Assembly: GCA_020631175.1 (NCBI GenBank)
Contig: JAHDHT010000012.1
Span: 4,494 to 36,748 of the forward strand
Length of the DNA stretch: 32,255 nt
Source: Chitinophagales bacterium
GTDB taxonomy: Bacteria > Bacteroidota > Bacteroidia > Chitinophagales > JAHDHT01
Direction: 5' to 3'
Positions 1 through 8,406 of this stretch are shown in pieces. The translations under genes were made by a program, and so were the position numbers. The notes below the pieces were generated by a model. It worked only from the letters and a program-made list of their open reading frames with translations, had not been told where the DNA came from and made no database searches. How positions within the stretch are numbered: the stretch's first letter is position 1; each line of letters begins with the position of its first letter.

Positions 1-3000
1 GATTGTACTGAGCCTGTTTGTTTTTATGATGCTGTAATTGTAAGCACAGATTGCAATACTGACGGAACATACGATCTTGTAGTTGATGTATCAATTACTG
101 ATCCTTTGTCAAATGAATTCTTAGTAACAGTTGATGGAGTACAATTCGGTCCTTACGCTGATAATTATAATGACGGATTAGAAACCATCACATTAAATGG
201 CTTAGCCGGAGACGGAACAGCAAATGTTCAAGTTACGGTTGCTGATGCTGCAGATGGAACTCCGTTGCAACCTGAAGTAATATTTATTTCAGAATTGCAT
301 TATGATAATTTCGGTGGAGATGTTGACGAACAAATAGAGCTTACTGCCTTAGCAGGAACTGATTTGGCTAACTATGAAATTTATTTGTACAATGGTAACG
401 GTGGGGCAGTATACTCTACTGTCTCATTATCCGGAATTGTTTCAGATGAAGCAAATGGATATGGTACTGAAGTGTTCGATGTTACCGGAATACAAAACGC
501 CGATTTTGATGGAACAGGTGATCCGGATGCAATTGCATTAGTTGACATTACTGATCCGGCAAATCCGATTGTAATTCAATTCATTTCCTACGAAGGAACA
601 TTTATTGGATATGGTGGTCCTGCTGATGGAATTTTATCAGAAGATATTGGAGCTGAAGAACCGGGTGAAGTAGGAGAGAGTCTTCAATTAACAGATGCCG
701 GATGGATAGGACCTGCAGCAAATAGTTTTGACGTGTTAAATGCAAACCTCACTGCTGATAGTACACCCGTTATACAGTCTTGTTCTACAACAATTGATTT
801 TGATGCACCATTGTGTACCGTTTGTATGTTAACCGCTTCCGTTGAAATAGGAGATTGTGATGCTAATGATCTGTTTAATATTGATGTTACTGTTGATGAA
901 ATGGATCCTGCTTCTGCTGAATTTACCATAGATCTGCTTGATGCAAATGGCAATGCTATTTTCAACTATGGAACATTTGATTATACAGCAGACCCTGTTT
1001 CAATAGGCCCGTTCATCGGAGATAATATTACAGCCTATAGTATCAGCGTTTCTGATACCGCAGATCCTGATTGCAGCCAGATTGTAAACTTTGGTCCTGT
1101 TTCATGTGAAATAGTTTATAATCCTTCCATCGAAATCGTAAAAGATGATAGTACACCTGATCCAAATGATGCTTCAGACATGGATGGAACAGATACTCAA
1201 ACAGTTGATGAAGGAGATGATGCAAACTTTACAATTACGGTTACCAATACAGGAGATGAAGATTTGACAAATGTTGTTGTGACTGATCCAAATGGAGCAG
1301 ATTGTGAAGCAACATATACTGATAATGATGGAATATTAGCAGTTGGAGAATCATGGACCTATACCTGTACCGTTACAGATGTATCAGCTGACTTTGTAAA
1401 TACGGCTTTCGTTTCTGCAGATGGAGTAAATTCCGGAACTACGGTAAATGATGATGATGCAACAGCAGTTATCGTTGTGCCAATTACTTGTCCTTCATTA
1501 TTTACTTTTGCAGTAGATCAAAATGTAATTTGCAGTAATACAGAAATTAATTTCACAGCAAGTTTAAATCCTGACGATGCAGAAAATGGAACACTTACAA
1601 TTTCTGATGAGGATGGAAATATTCTTACAAATCTTACAGATGATAATGGTGATTTTAATTACACAGGTTCAATAATAGTTACAAATAATTCATGTGCACC
1701 TACAACCAATAACTACACCGTTACTTTAACATGTACGGATACCGGAGATGTAACAGGTTTCGCAACTGAAGATGTTACCGTTTATCCTTCATCGATAGAA
1801 CAATATGTTTCAGTTGTGACCGATGAAGAAAATTGTATGGCAAATGCAGTAATTGATCCGGCATGTGATGGATTTATTAATGCAACAACTTCATTGAATC
1901 AGGCAGGATTACCTGGACAATTATTTAACTATAGTTTCTGTTTTAGTTATTTCAGTGATTCTTCGCCGGGATGTTTCGATTCAGATTTCTGTATTGATGG
2001 TTCGTTTGAATGTGAAGGATGTGAATTTGATGCAGGCATCCTTCCAACCGGAATAAACAAAACATGTTTTGGTAGTACGGTAAGCATACCGGTCTTTGGA
2101 CAGGAAGTTGGGTCAGGAGGAGTATTAACTTATATTCTTCATGATGGAATAGACAATAATATTGGAACAATTTTAGGAAGTAACCAAACTGGAACATTTA
2201 CCAATGATGGAGATTATCCTTTAAATGTCGATTTATTTATCTGCACGGTTGCCGGTTTTGCAACTCCGAATGGCATTCCTGATTTCAATGATGATTGTAC
2301 AGACATTTCAGATGTATGTACACCAGTTAGATTCTTACTTCCGGTTACAATTGAAAGTAATGAAATCTGTAATGATGCAACTGGTGAATTTACCGTAACC
2401 TTTACCGTTACCGGAGGCACACCGTCTGAGCCTGGATTTAGTGGAACTTATGATGTTACCGGTGATTATACCGGAGAGGTATTTGCTGATACTCCAACTA
2501 CAATTGGTCCATTCTCAGATGGAACAACGTGGAGCATAGAGGTTGATGATGACAAAGGTTGTGGAGCTGTGGCAAGCGGAACTGTTCAATGTGAAAAATT
2601 ACCAATTGAGTTGATTAGTTTCACAGGTGAAGTGATTTCGGACGGAAACCTTCTAAAGTGGGAAACAGCAACTGAAATTAATAATGATTATTTCACATTA
2701 GAACGATCTGTTGATGGAGTAAACTTTGAATTCCTTACAACAATTGAAGGTGCAGGTAATTCCTATTCAAACCTCGGTTACGATTATCTCGATAAAGATG
2801 CGCCAAACGGGCTTAGTTACTACAAGTTATGGCAAACTGATTTCGATGGAACTACAAGCTATGCAGGCATAGTTACGCTGCAAAGAGGTGAATCTTCTTT
2901 CGATATTGTTAGCTTAACTCCGAATCCTGCTGTTAATACAATCAGTATTCAATGGCAATCTCCAACCGAATCTGATATTGAAATTGAAATATTGGATGCA

Positions 3001-3150
3001 ATAGGGCAGTTAGTGGCAGTTTACAATGTAAATAGCATTGACGGACTCAATGAAGCATCCTTGAATATATCAGATTTCGCTTCAGGAATTTATTTCGTAA
3101 ATATGAGAAGCGGAGATAAACTGGATACAATTAAGTTCATTAAGCAATAA
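1..3150 (+). CDS. Large secreted multidomain protein with T9SS sorting domain, 5' end missing
   Basis: The reading frame is open from base 1 (first visible codons D-C-T-E-P), so the gene starts left of the window; an apparent TTG start at 106 is only the first start-like codon. About 1049 residues are visible. Order: an Ig-like Cys module (about 1-90); a lamin-tail-like domain (about 93-255, motif ISELHYDNFGGDVDEQIEL then YLYNGNGGAVY), as seen in secreted nucleases and adhesins; another Cys module (about 275-375); a DUF11/DUF7507-like domain (about 376-490, TVTNTGDEDLTNVVVTDP); a module like the repeats of the next gene (about 495-650); more Cys-rich modules; a fibronectin-like segment (LPIELISFTGE, about 869-960); and a T9SS type A sorting domain (about 966-1049, LTPNPAVN near its start, GIYFVNM and FIKQ at its end). 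It is probably exported through the outer membrane and released or attached to the surface. No enzyme domain is visible. An adhesin or matrix role is inference. Confidence 0.85.
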   Translation, partial: DCTEPVCFYDAVIVSTDCNTDGTYDLVVDVSITDPLSNEFLVTVDGVQFGPYADNYNDGLETITLNGLAGDGTANVQVTVADAADGTPLQPEVIFISELHYDNFGGDVDEQIELTALAGTDLANYEIYLYNGNGGAVYSTVSLSGIVSDEANGYGTEVFDVTGIQNADFDGTGDPDAIALVDITDPANPIVIQFISYEGTFIGYGGPADGILSEDIGAEEPGEVGESLQLTDAGWIGPAANSFDVLNANLTADSTPVIQSCSTTIDFDAPLCTVCMLTASVEIGDCDANDLFNIDVTVDEMDPASAEFTIDLLDANGNAIFNYGTFDYTADPVSIGPFIGDNITAYSISVSDTADPDCSQIVNFGPVSCEIVYNPSIEIVKDDSTPDPNDASDMDGTDTQTVDEGDDANFTITVTNTGDEDLTNVVVTDPNGADCEATYTDNDGILAVGESWTYTCTVTDVSADFVNTAFVSADGVNSGTTVNDDDATAVIVVPITCPSLFTFAVDQNVICSNTEINFTASLNPDDAENGTLTISDEDGNILTNLTDDNGDFNYTGSIIVTNNSCAPTTNNYTVTLTCTDTGDVTGFATEDVTVYPSSIEQYVSVVTDEENCMANAVIDPACDGFINATTSLNQAGLPGQLFNYSFCFSYFSDSSPGCFDSDFCIDGSFECEGCEFDAGILPTGINKTCFGSTVSIPVFGQEVGSGGVLTYILHDGIDNNIGTILGSNQTGTFTNDGDYPLNVDLFICTVAGFATPNGIPDFNDDCTDISDVCTPVRFLLPVTIESNEICNDATGEFTVTFTVTGGTPSEPGFSGTYDVTGDYTGEVFADTPTTIGPFSDGTTWSIEVDDDKGCGAVASGTVQCEKLPIELISFTGEVISDGNLLKWETATEINNDYFTLERSVDGVNFEFLTTIEGAGNSYSNLGYDYLDKDAPNGLSYYKLWQTDFDGTTSYAGIVTLQRGESSFDIVSLTPNPAVNTISIQWQSPTESDIEIEILDAIGQLVAVYNVNSIDGLNEASLNISDFASGIYFVNMRSGDKLDTIKFIKQ

Positions 3151-3167
3151 GAACTTTAAATATGATT

Positions 3168-3197
3168 AAAAGGGGTAATGAAAATTACCCCTTTTTT
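3168..3197 (+). terminator. Rho-independent terminator after the first secreted protein gene
   Basis: A perfect 12-bp stem (AAAAGGGGTAAT at 3168-3179 pairing with 3184-3195) closes a GAAA loop and runs into a six-T tract. It begins 17 bases after the stop codon, so the two large secreted-protein genes are probably separate transcription units. Confidence 0.9.
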
Positions 3198-3297
3198 ATT
3201 GAATAAATGCTTCCAAATCAAATATTAAAGGCATTTAGTATATATTAATTAATGAGTAATTTTTAAGTCTTTTCCTTTCTTTTTAATGTTAAAATGA

Positions 3298-3305
3298 TAA
3301 TTTTG
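3298..3305 (+). promoter_or_regulatory. Putative Bacteroidota -7 element upstream of the 1606-residue secreted protein
   Basis: TAATTTTG matches the Bacteroidota -7 consensus TAnnTTTG. It lies after the upstream terminator and 66 bases before the next start codon. No convincing TTTG -33 element was seen at the expected distance, so the call is moderate. Confidence 0.4.
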
Positions 3306-3306
3306 T

Positions 3307-3346
3307 AGGTGGCTTAGTGCGCTAAGTCAGCAAAACGACACCTGAC
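3307..3346 (+). promoter_or_regulatory. Structured 5' leader with mutually exclusive hairpins
   Basis: Just downstream of the putative -7 element, GGCTTAG (3311-3317) can pair with CTAAGTC (3322-3328, one G-U pair) around a TGCG tetraloop. A long-range AGGTG/CACCT pairing (3307-3311 with 3339-3343) could enclose it. GTCAG (3326-3330) with CTGAC (3342-3346) would compete with both. This could be a transcript-stabilising 5' hairpin. No known riboswitch class was recognised. Confidence 0.35.
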
Positions 3347-3371
3347 GCATTGAAATAAACAATAGATAGTC

Positions 3372-6300
3372 ATGAAAATAAACACTACTCTTTTTAATCT
3401 ACTGTGCGCAGTAGCATTGATTTTTAGTGTGCATTATCTACAAGCTCAGGATTGTCCTGCAGCCTACACAGGTATTGCAACCAACAGCGAAGATCAATGT
3501 AATGATAACCTGGCTTTTCCAAATGTCGACGATGTTTTTGGAGGTCTGGTTGACGGTATGGGGCAACCATTTACCGGTTCAGGTGCTGTAATAGCATGGA
3601 ATATTGATCCTTTAACTATTTTACCTGCTGCTGTACCTCCGGGCGTATGTGACCCGGTTAGTACAACTTACGTTGCAACAGTTGAATGTTTATCAGGAAC
3701 TGTTTTATTTGCTGACATATATACCTATCAGGTAAATGTATTCCCTGGCGCTGATGCTTATTCTGTTGATGTAATTGCCGGAGATTGCGGTCAATTATCA
3801 GCTATTGTGGCAAGTCCGGGTTCATGTGATGTTTCTGTTGTTTATAATGAAATAATTCCTGCTGATCCTGCAGCTTGTCCTGCCGGAGCAGATGGTTCAT
3901 TTACATATACTGCAACTCCGGCTAATGGAGGAAGTTGCTGGTCTGAATCTGGAGGAGGAATCATTCCTGCATGTGATACATGTGCGGATTGTCCTGATCC
4001 TTCCAACTTTATTCCACCACCAAACTTTGCTGCATGCTCCGGTGCTTTAATTACATTACCAGACCTTTCTGATTTTGTCGATACAAATGGAAATTCAGGA
4101 GCTACCTTTAGCTGGACTTCTGATGCCGGTTTCGATAGTATGGGTGCAAGCACAGGTTCAGAAGTTTTAGTAAATACAGATTGTGCGCCGCTTGTTGTCA
4201 CCTATACATATGGTATTAGTTGTACCGCAACTGGAGAAAATCTCGGTTCAGGAGCATTCTCTGTGACTGTTTTCCCTACAGATGTTTCTGCATTTGTAAC
4301 TGCAACAGATGGTATTTGTGAAGCTACTGTAACAGTAGATCCTTCATGTGCAGGCGTATTAACTGTTACTCAAACAAGTCCTGCTTCATTCCCGGCTCAG
4401 GCAGGAACAAGTGGAACGGCTACATGGGATGTTGCTTATATAGGAGATGACATCCTTCCAACTGAATGTGTTACAGATTTTACTGTATCAGCAAATTATG
4501 ACTGTCCTTCTGAAGAATGTCCTGTTTCTACATACCCGGGTCAATTAAGTTATGATGTTTGTTCTGGCGACGTAGTAGCCTTAGACGACTTAGCCGGTTT
4601 TGTTTCTTCAACTGATAATGTTGAATTTTTATGGACAGGTAGTAATGGTTTTAACAGTAATGGAGCGAGCTCAGGCTCAGAAACCTTAACAAATACAGGT
4701 TGCGCACCAATGACCGTAACGTATACTTATAATATATTATGTACACTAAACGGTGGTTCTGTAATCGATCAAGGTTCATTTAATGTAACTGTTTATCCTA
4801 CTGATATTTCTTCATTCGTTACGGCAGTACCGGGTGGATGTACAGCAACATTCTCTGTAATGTCTGGTTGTGAAAACTTTATAACAGTTACTCCTTACAA
4901 CGCTTCTACTGGTGAAGTTGGAGTAGGAACTGTAACTGCAAGCCTTAACGGATCTAGCTGTGCACCTTTGTATACAGAATCAGTAGCTGTTGATTGTAGT
5001 GTAGATTGTCCTTCATTTGTTTCGTCATCTATTAGTGCTAATGAAGTTTGTAGCGGACAAGCATTGACTGTTTCAGTTCAATTGTCGAATTCAACAAACG
5101 CTATAGCATCGGTAACCGTTGGTGGTCAAAGCACAACTCTAACAGGAGCTGGCAATGGATTATTTACGGGCAACGTAGTTCTTACAAATGCTGATTGTAA
5201 TGCAAGCACTTCTAACTTAAATATTGTTGCTATTTGTACAGATGATAACTCTATTCTTGCAATGTTAAATGAGACAGTAACAGTTTATCCATCTTCATTG
5301 AATGCTTTCGTAAATGTAAGTTCTTTGGATGGATGTAATCTTCAGGCAACTGTTAATGCCGGTTGTGAAAATGTAATCAGTATAGCAGGAAGTCCGGTAT
5401 TTATGGGAGCTGCAGGAACAAGCGGAACTGCTACATTTAACTTTACTTACTCTGGAGATGCACCTTGTCTGGCAAATAGCTTTAGTGTTGATTTCCCTTA
5501 CAACTGTGCTCCAATGGGTGATGTTTGTCCTATGACGAATGTTCAGATTCCTGCGTCTATGGATGTATGTGGTGGTCAGTCAGTTGTACTTCCTGATTTA
5601 TCAGACTTCCTATTCATTACTGATCCTGATCAAAATGGTTTTGTTTCCTATAACTGGATAGCGACTAATGGATATTCAAGTAATGGTGCAAGTTCTGGTT
5701 CAGATACTCCGGTAAATAATACCTGTAACGTTCAAACCGTAATTTATTCATATAGCATAACATGTGATTTGAATGGTGCATTACTTGCACAAGGTTCAAT
5801 GTCAGCGAATGTTTATCCTTCCAATTTGGCTGCTTTTGCAACTGCTAACGATGGTGAATGTTCTACTTCGGTAACTATTGACCCGACTTGTGGTAGTAAT
5901 ATTATTGTTACACCTCCAAGTCAGACTGCAGCTCCGGGAACTTCCGGTCAACATAACTATATGTTAGTATGGAATGGTGGAGGAACTTGTTCAGATGTAG
6001 CAACTATTACTGCTAACTATAACTGTGCAGGTCAAATGGACGATTGTCCGACTGCAATTATTGCTTCTGCTTCAAGCCTGCAAGCTTGTGATGGGGAAGT
6101 GGTTAGCTTATCAGCAACAAGTAACAATGGATCTGCTATTAACACAACATGGACAGATCAGAATGGAAACGCAGTAGCAAATCCTTCTGCAGTAACGGTT
6201 ACTTCAAACGGATGTGCCCCAGGTTCATTTACTTATACTGTTCTGGCAACTTGTGTTGATAATCCGGCTGTTTCATTTACTGAAACAGTTACCGTAACAG

Positions 6301-8192
6301 CATATCCGTCAGATATCAGTGTTTATGTAACTCCGAACTTCACACCTTGTTCAGCTACTTTTACTGTTCAATCAGGTTGTGAACCTTATATAAATGTTAC
6401 TTCATACACAGCAGCAGCCGGTGAAATGAGTATGGTTAACGTTTCAGCTTCTGCTAATAATAATTTTAATTGCTCAGCTTCAATTACTCAAACTGCAAAT
6501 ATTGACTGTCCGGGTGGAGGTTGTTTCGCTATGGCTCCAACTATCTCTTCGGACAATCCTTCAATTTGTATCGGAGATGGAGAAGTAGTAAATATTTCAC
6601 TTGATTCTTCAAGCCCGAATGATCAAATCGTATATGTTGTTACTGATGCAACAGGAACAACTATTTTAGCTGGTCCTACAACCGATACACAGTTTAATTT
6701 TGACGGAGCTCCTGCAGGTACTTGTTTAATATGGGCAGTAGCACATGATGGTACATTAGTAGCACCAACAGATCAGGTTGCTGATCTTCAGGGTTGTTAT
6801 GCACTTTCTAATCCGGTTTCAGTAATACGTGAAGATTGTAACCTTGGTGGTTTTGATTGCGGAACTTGTTTCCCAGATACTTTGGTATTCTGTACGAATC
6901 CGATTACACCGGTAGAAATTTGTTTGGATTGTGATGGTTCAAATGTAAGTGTAACAGATGTTGAAAGTTTATTCTTCTGCTCAATAGAAAATATTGATGA
7001 TCTGGATGGATGTTTCACATATACTCCACTTCCAAATATGGAGAATTTCTCACCAGATATTCTTACAGCAACTGTTTGTGAGCCTGGTACAAATAATTGT
7101 TGTGAAGTAGTTATTCAGGTTGATATTCAGGAAGATTGTACACCAGAGCCTGTTGATTGCGAAGAATTAATTGAAGTATGCACAGCTCCTATAACTCCGG
7201 TTGACATATGCATTGATTGCTTGTTGGATGGAAGCATTGAAGCAGAAATTGATACGATCTATAGTTTATGGGGATGTTCTATCAATATGATCGGAGATGC
7301 TTGTTTCGAATATGTACCACTTCCGAATCTTGAAGATTTTGGTGGAGATACGGTAATCGTCGAGTACTGTGATAATGCAGGAAATTGTTATCAAACAACA
7401 GTTGCCATTGCTGTAACTGAAGATTGTGAAGATGTTGAACCTCCTGTGGTTGATGAAACTTGTATCGAATATTATGAAGGTTGTATTGCTCCACTTGAAA
7501 CATTCGATTTCTGTCTCGATTGTACTTCAGGTATGAATACAACGGTCGTTATAGACTCAATATATTCTTTATGGAATTGCACCATTAACATGCAGGATGA
7601 TTTCTGCTTCGAATATGTTGCTTTACCAAATATGGATCTTGTTCCTGCTGATACGGTTTACATAGATTATTGTGATACGGTAACTAATGAATGTAGTACT
7701 GCATTATTAGTGATGACATTCAATGATTGTGATGATGATGGTAATGTTATCCCTAACGGAGGAACAGCCGGTGACCAGTTTAATGGTGACATGGGTTCTT
7801 TAGGAGTTCAAAACGATGATACCGTTGTGGATATCATTGATGATGAAGATGATGTAACAGGTGATGATGAAACATCAACAGTTGCTACCAACGAAGATGG
7901 TCAGGTTCGTGATAATTTCGGAGCTTCTGAAGTAGTTTATTCAGATGAACTTCATGCTTATCCAATACCAAGTTCTGACTTCCTGTATATTAATGTAAAC
8001 TTAGATGCTACCGAAAAAGCAGAATTAGTTACTTATAATGCTCAGGGTCAACTTGTTGAAAGTAAAATTGTTTACACAGTAGATGGAAATGCAGTGCTGA
8101 AACTTAACATTCAAGCATATGCTAAAGGTGTTTACTTTGTTTCACTCAAACAGAAAGGTATTGTGAAAACATCTCAATTCATTAAAAACTAA
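3372..8192 (+). CDS. Giant cysteine-rich repeat protein with signal peptide and T9SS sorting domain
   Basis: 1606 residues. The N-terminus is a Sec signal peptide (MKINTTLFNLLCAVALIFSV, cleavage probably after LQAQ near residue 26). Next come tandem Cys-containing modules of about 160-180 residues, starting near residues 28, 206, 382, 545, 718, 890 and 1050. Each has a CP-x(n)-C-S/G-G opening, mid-module motifs such as NSNGASSGSETL, and a TVYPxxxxxFVT segment. Three further Cys-rich modules of about 100 residues follow (about 1160-1455; motifs DxCxxCxPIxPVxICxDC, SLWxCxIN, FEYVPLPN). A strongly acidic linker (about 1480-1500, Asp/Glu runs) precedes the T9SS type A sorting domain (about 1524-1606, YPIPSSDFLYINV to GVYFVSL and a final FIKN). 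Likely a disulfide-stabilised extracellular stalk or adhesin; no catalytic domain is recognised. Upstream and downstream terminators suggest it is monocistronic. Confidence 0.88.
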   Translation: MKINTTLFNLLCAVALIFSVHYLQAQDCPAAYTGIATNSEDQCNDNLAFPNVDDVFGGLVDGMGQPFTGSGAVIAWNIDPLTILPAAVPPGVCDPVSTTYVATVECLSGTVLFADIYTYQVNVFPGADAYSVDVIAGDCGQLSAIVASPGSCDVSVVYNEIIPADPAACPAGADGSFTYTATPANGGSCWSESGGGIIPACDTCADCPDPSNFIPPPNFAACSGALITLPDLSDFVDTNGNSGATFSWTSDAGFDSMGASTGSEVLVNTDCAPLVVTYTYGISCTATGENLGSGAFSVTVFPTDVSAFVTATDGICEATVTVDPSCAGVLTVTQTSPASFPAQAGTSGTATWDVAYIGDDILPTECVTDFTVSANYDCPSEECPVSTYPGQLSYDVCSGDVVALDDLAGFVSSTDNVEFLWTGSNGFNSNGASSGSETLTNTGCAPMTVTYTYNILCTLNGGSVIDQGSFNVTVYPTDISSFVTAVPGGCTATFSVMSGCENFITVTPYNASTGEVGVGTVTASLNGSSCAPLYTESVAVDCSVDCPSFVSSSISANEVCSGQALTVSVQLSNSTNAIASVTVGGQSTTLTGAGNGLFTGNVVLTNADCNASTSNLNIVAICTDDNSILAMLNETVTVYPSSLNAFVNVSSLDGCNLQATVNAGCENVISIAGSPVFMGAAGTSGTATFNFTYSGDAPCLANSFSVDFPYNCAPMGDVCPMTNVQIPASMDVCGGQSVVLPDLSDFLFITDPDQNGFVSYNWIATNGYSSNGASSGSDTPVNNTCNVQTVIYSYSITCDLNGALLAQGSMSANVYPSNLAAFATANDGECSTSVTIDPTCGSNIIVTPPSQTAAPGTSGQHNYMLVWNGGGTCSDVATITANYNCAGQMDDCPTAIIASASSLQACDGEVVSLSATSNNGSAINTTWTDQNGNAVANPSAVTVTSNGCAPGSFTYTVLATCVDNPAVSFTETVTVTAYPSDISVYVTPNFTPCSATFTVQSGCEPYINVTSYTAAAGEMSMVNVSASANNNFNCSASITQTANIDCPGGGCFAMAPTISSDNPSICIGDGEVVNISLDSSSPNDQIVYVVTDATGTTILAGPTTDTQFNFDGAPAGTCLIWAVAHDGTLVAPTDQVADLQGCYALSNPVSVIREDCNLGGFDCGTCFPDTLVFCTNPITPVEICLDCDGSNVSVTDVESLFFCSIENIDDLDGCFTYTPLPNMENFSPDILTATVCEPGTNNCCEVVIQVDIQEDCTPEPVDCEELIEVCTAPITPVDICIDCLLDGSIEAEIDTIYSLWGCSINMIGDACFEYVPLPNLEDFGGDTVIVEYCDNAGNCYQTTVAIAVTEDCEDVEPPVVDETCIEYYEGCIAPLETFDFCLDCTSGMNTTVVIDSIYSLWNCTINMQDDFCFEYVALPNMDLVPADTVYIDYCDTVTNECSTALLVMTFNDCDDDGNVIPNGGTAGDQFNGDMGSLGVQNDDTVVDIIDDEDDVTGDDETSTVATNEDGQVRDNFGASEVVYSDELHAYPIPSSDFLYINVNLDATEKAELVTYNAQGQLVESKIVYTVDGNAVLKLNIQAYAKGVYFVSLKQKGIVKTSQFIKN
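3453..6840 (+). repeat. Protein-level tandem modules (about 170 residues each) in the giant secreted protein
   Basis: About seven diverged modules with period near 160-180 residues, visible from recurring CP...C starts, NGASSGS motifs, xVYPxxxxxFVT motifs and PGTSG/AGTSGTA motifs. Nucleotide identity is low, so these are old repeats. A related module lies in the preceding gene at about 1487-1950. Confidence 0.7.
6855..7735 (+). repeat. Three tandem cysteine-rich modules of about 100 residues
   Basis: Three copies begin near 6855, 7150 and 7453. Shared features are a CxxPIxPV-type opening (TNPITPV, TAPITPV, IAPLETF), LDC or IDC, an SLWxC or SLFFC core, F(E/T)Y(V/T)xLPNx, a TVxxxYC-like strand and a final DC. 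The first copy is the most diverged. Even Cys content fits disulfides formed outside the cytoplasm. Confidence 0.7.
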
Positions 8193-8213
8193 GAAGTTTA
8201 AGAATTAAAATAC

Positions 8214-8247
8214 AAACCCGGATCGTTCAATCGATCCGGGTTTTTTT
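8214..8247 (+). terminator. Rho-independent terminator after the giant secreted protein gene
   Basis: A perfect 12-bp GC-rich stem (AAACCCGGATCG at 8214-8225 with 8232-8243) and a six-base loop run into seven T residues. It lies 21 bases after the stop codon and separates this gene from the nqr operon. Confidence 0.93.
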
Positions 8248-8363
8248 GTTTCATTTTCGAAAGAGAATTATCAGGAAGATTCATCAAGATATTAATATGG
8301 TCGATCGCTCAATATTTGTGGAGAACCCTTTAATATTTCATTTATTATATCATTAGTTATTAG

Positions 8364-8371
8364 TAACTTTG
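8364..8371 (+). promoter_or_regulatory. Putative Bacteroidota -7 element for the nqr operon
   Basis: TAACTTTG fits TAnnTTTG exactly and lies 35 bases upstream of the nqrA start codon. The region from the upstream terminator to here (8248-8363) is AT-rich and shows no gene. A clear -33 TTTG was not found. Confidence 0.45.
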
Positions 8372-8406
8372 CGCAGAATTTTTTAGGGTCAAATTTAACC
8401 GCTAAT

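Noticed and set aside
106..108. TTG as the start of the first secreted protein
   Set aside because: The frame is open to base 1 with in-family sequence before it, so the gene simply enters from outside the window.
3204..3237. TAAATGC/GCATTTA inverted repeat in the gap between the two secreted-protein genes
   Set aside because: Only seven base pairs with a 20-base spacer in AT-rich DNA; likely chance.
3842..4201. Minus-strand open frame of 119 residues opposite the giant secreted protein
   Set aside because: It is antisense to a strongly supported coding region, has no recognisable motif and reflects the codon pattern of the real gene.
3453..7735. Possible CRISPR or DNA-level tandem array in the repeat-rich secreted gene
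   Set aside because: The repetition is at protein level with diverged nucleotides and long period; there are no short identical repeats with unique spacers.
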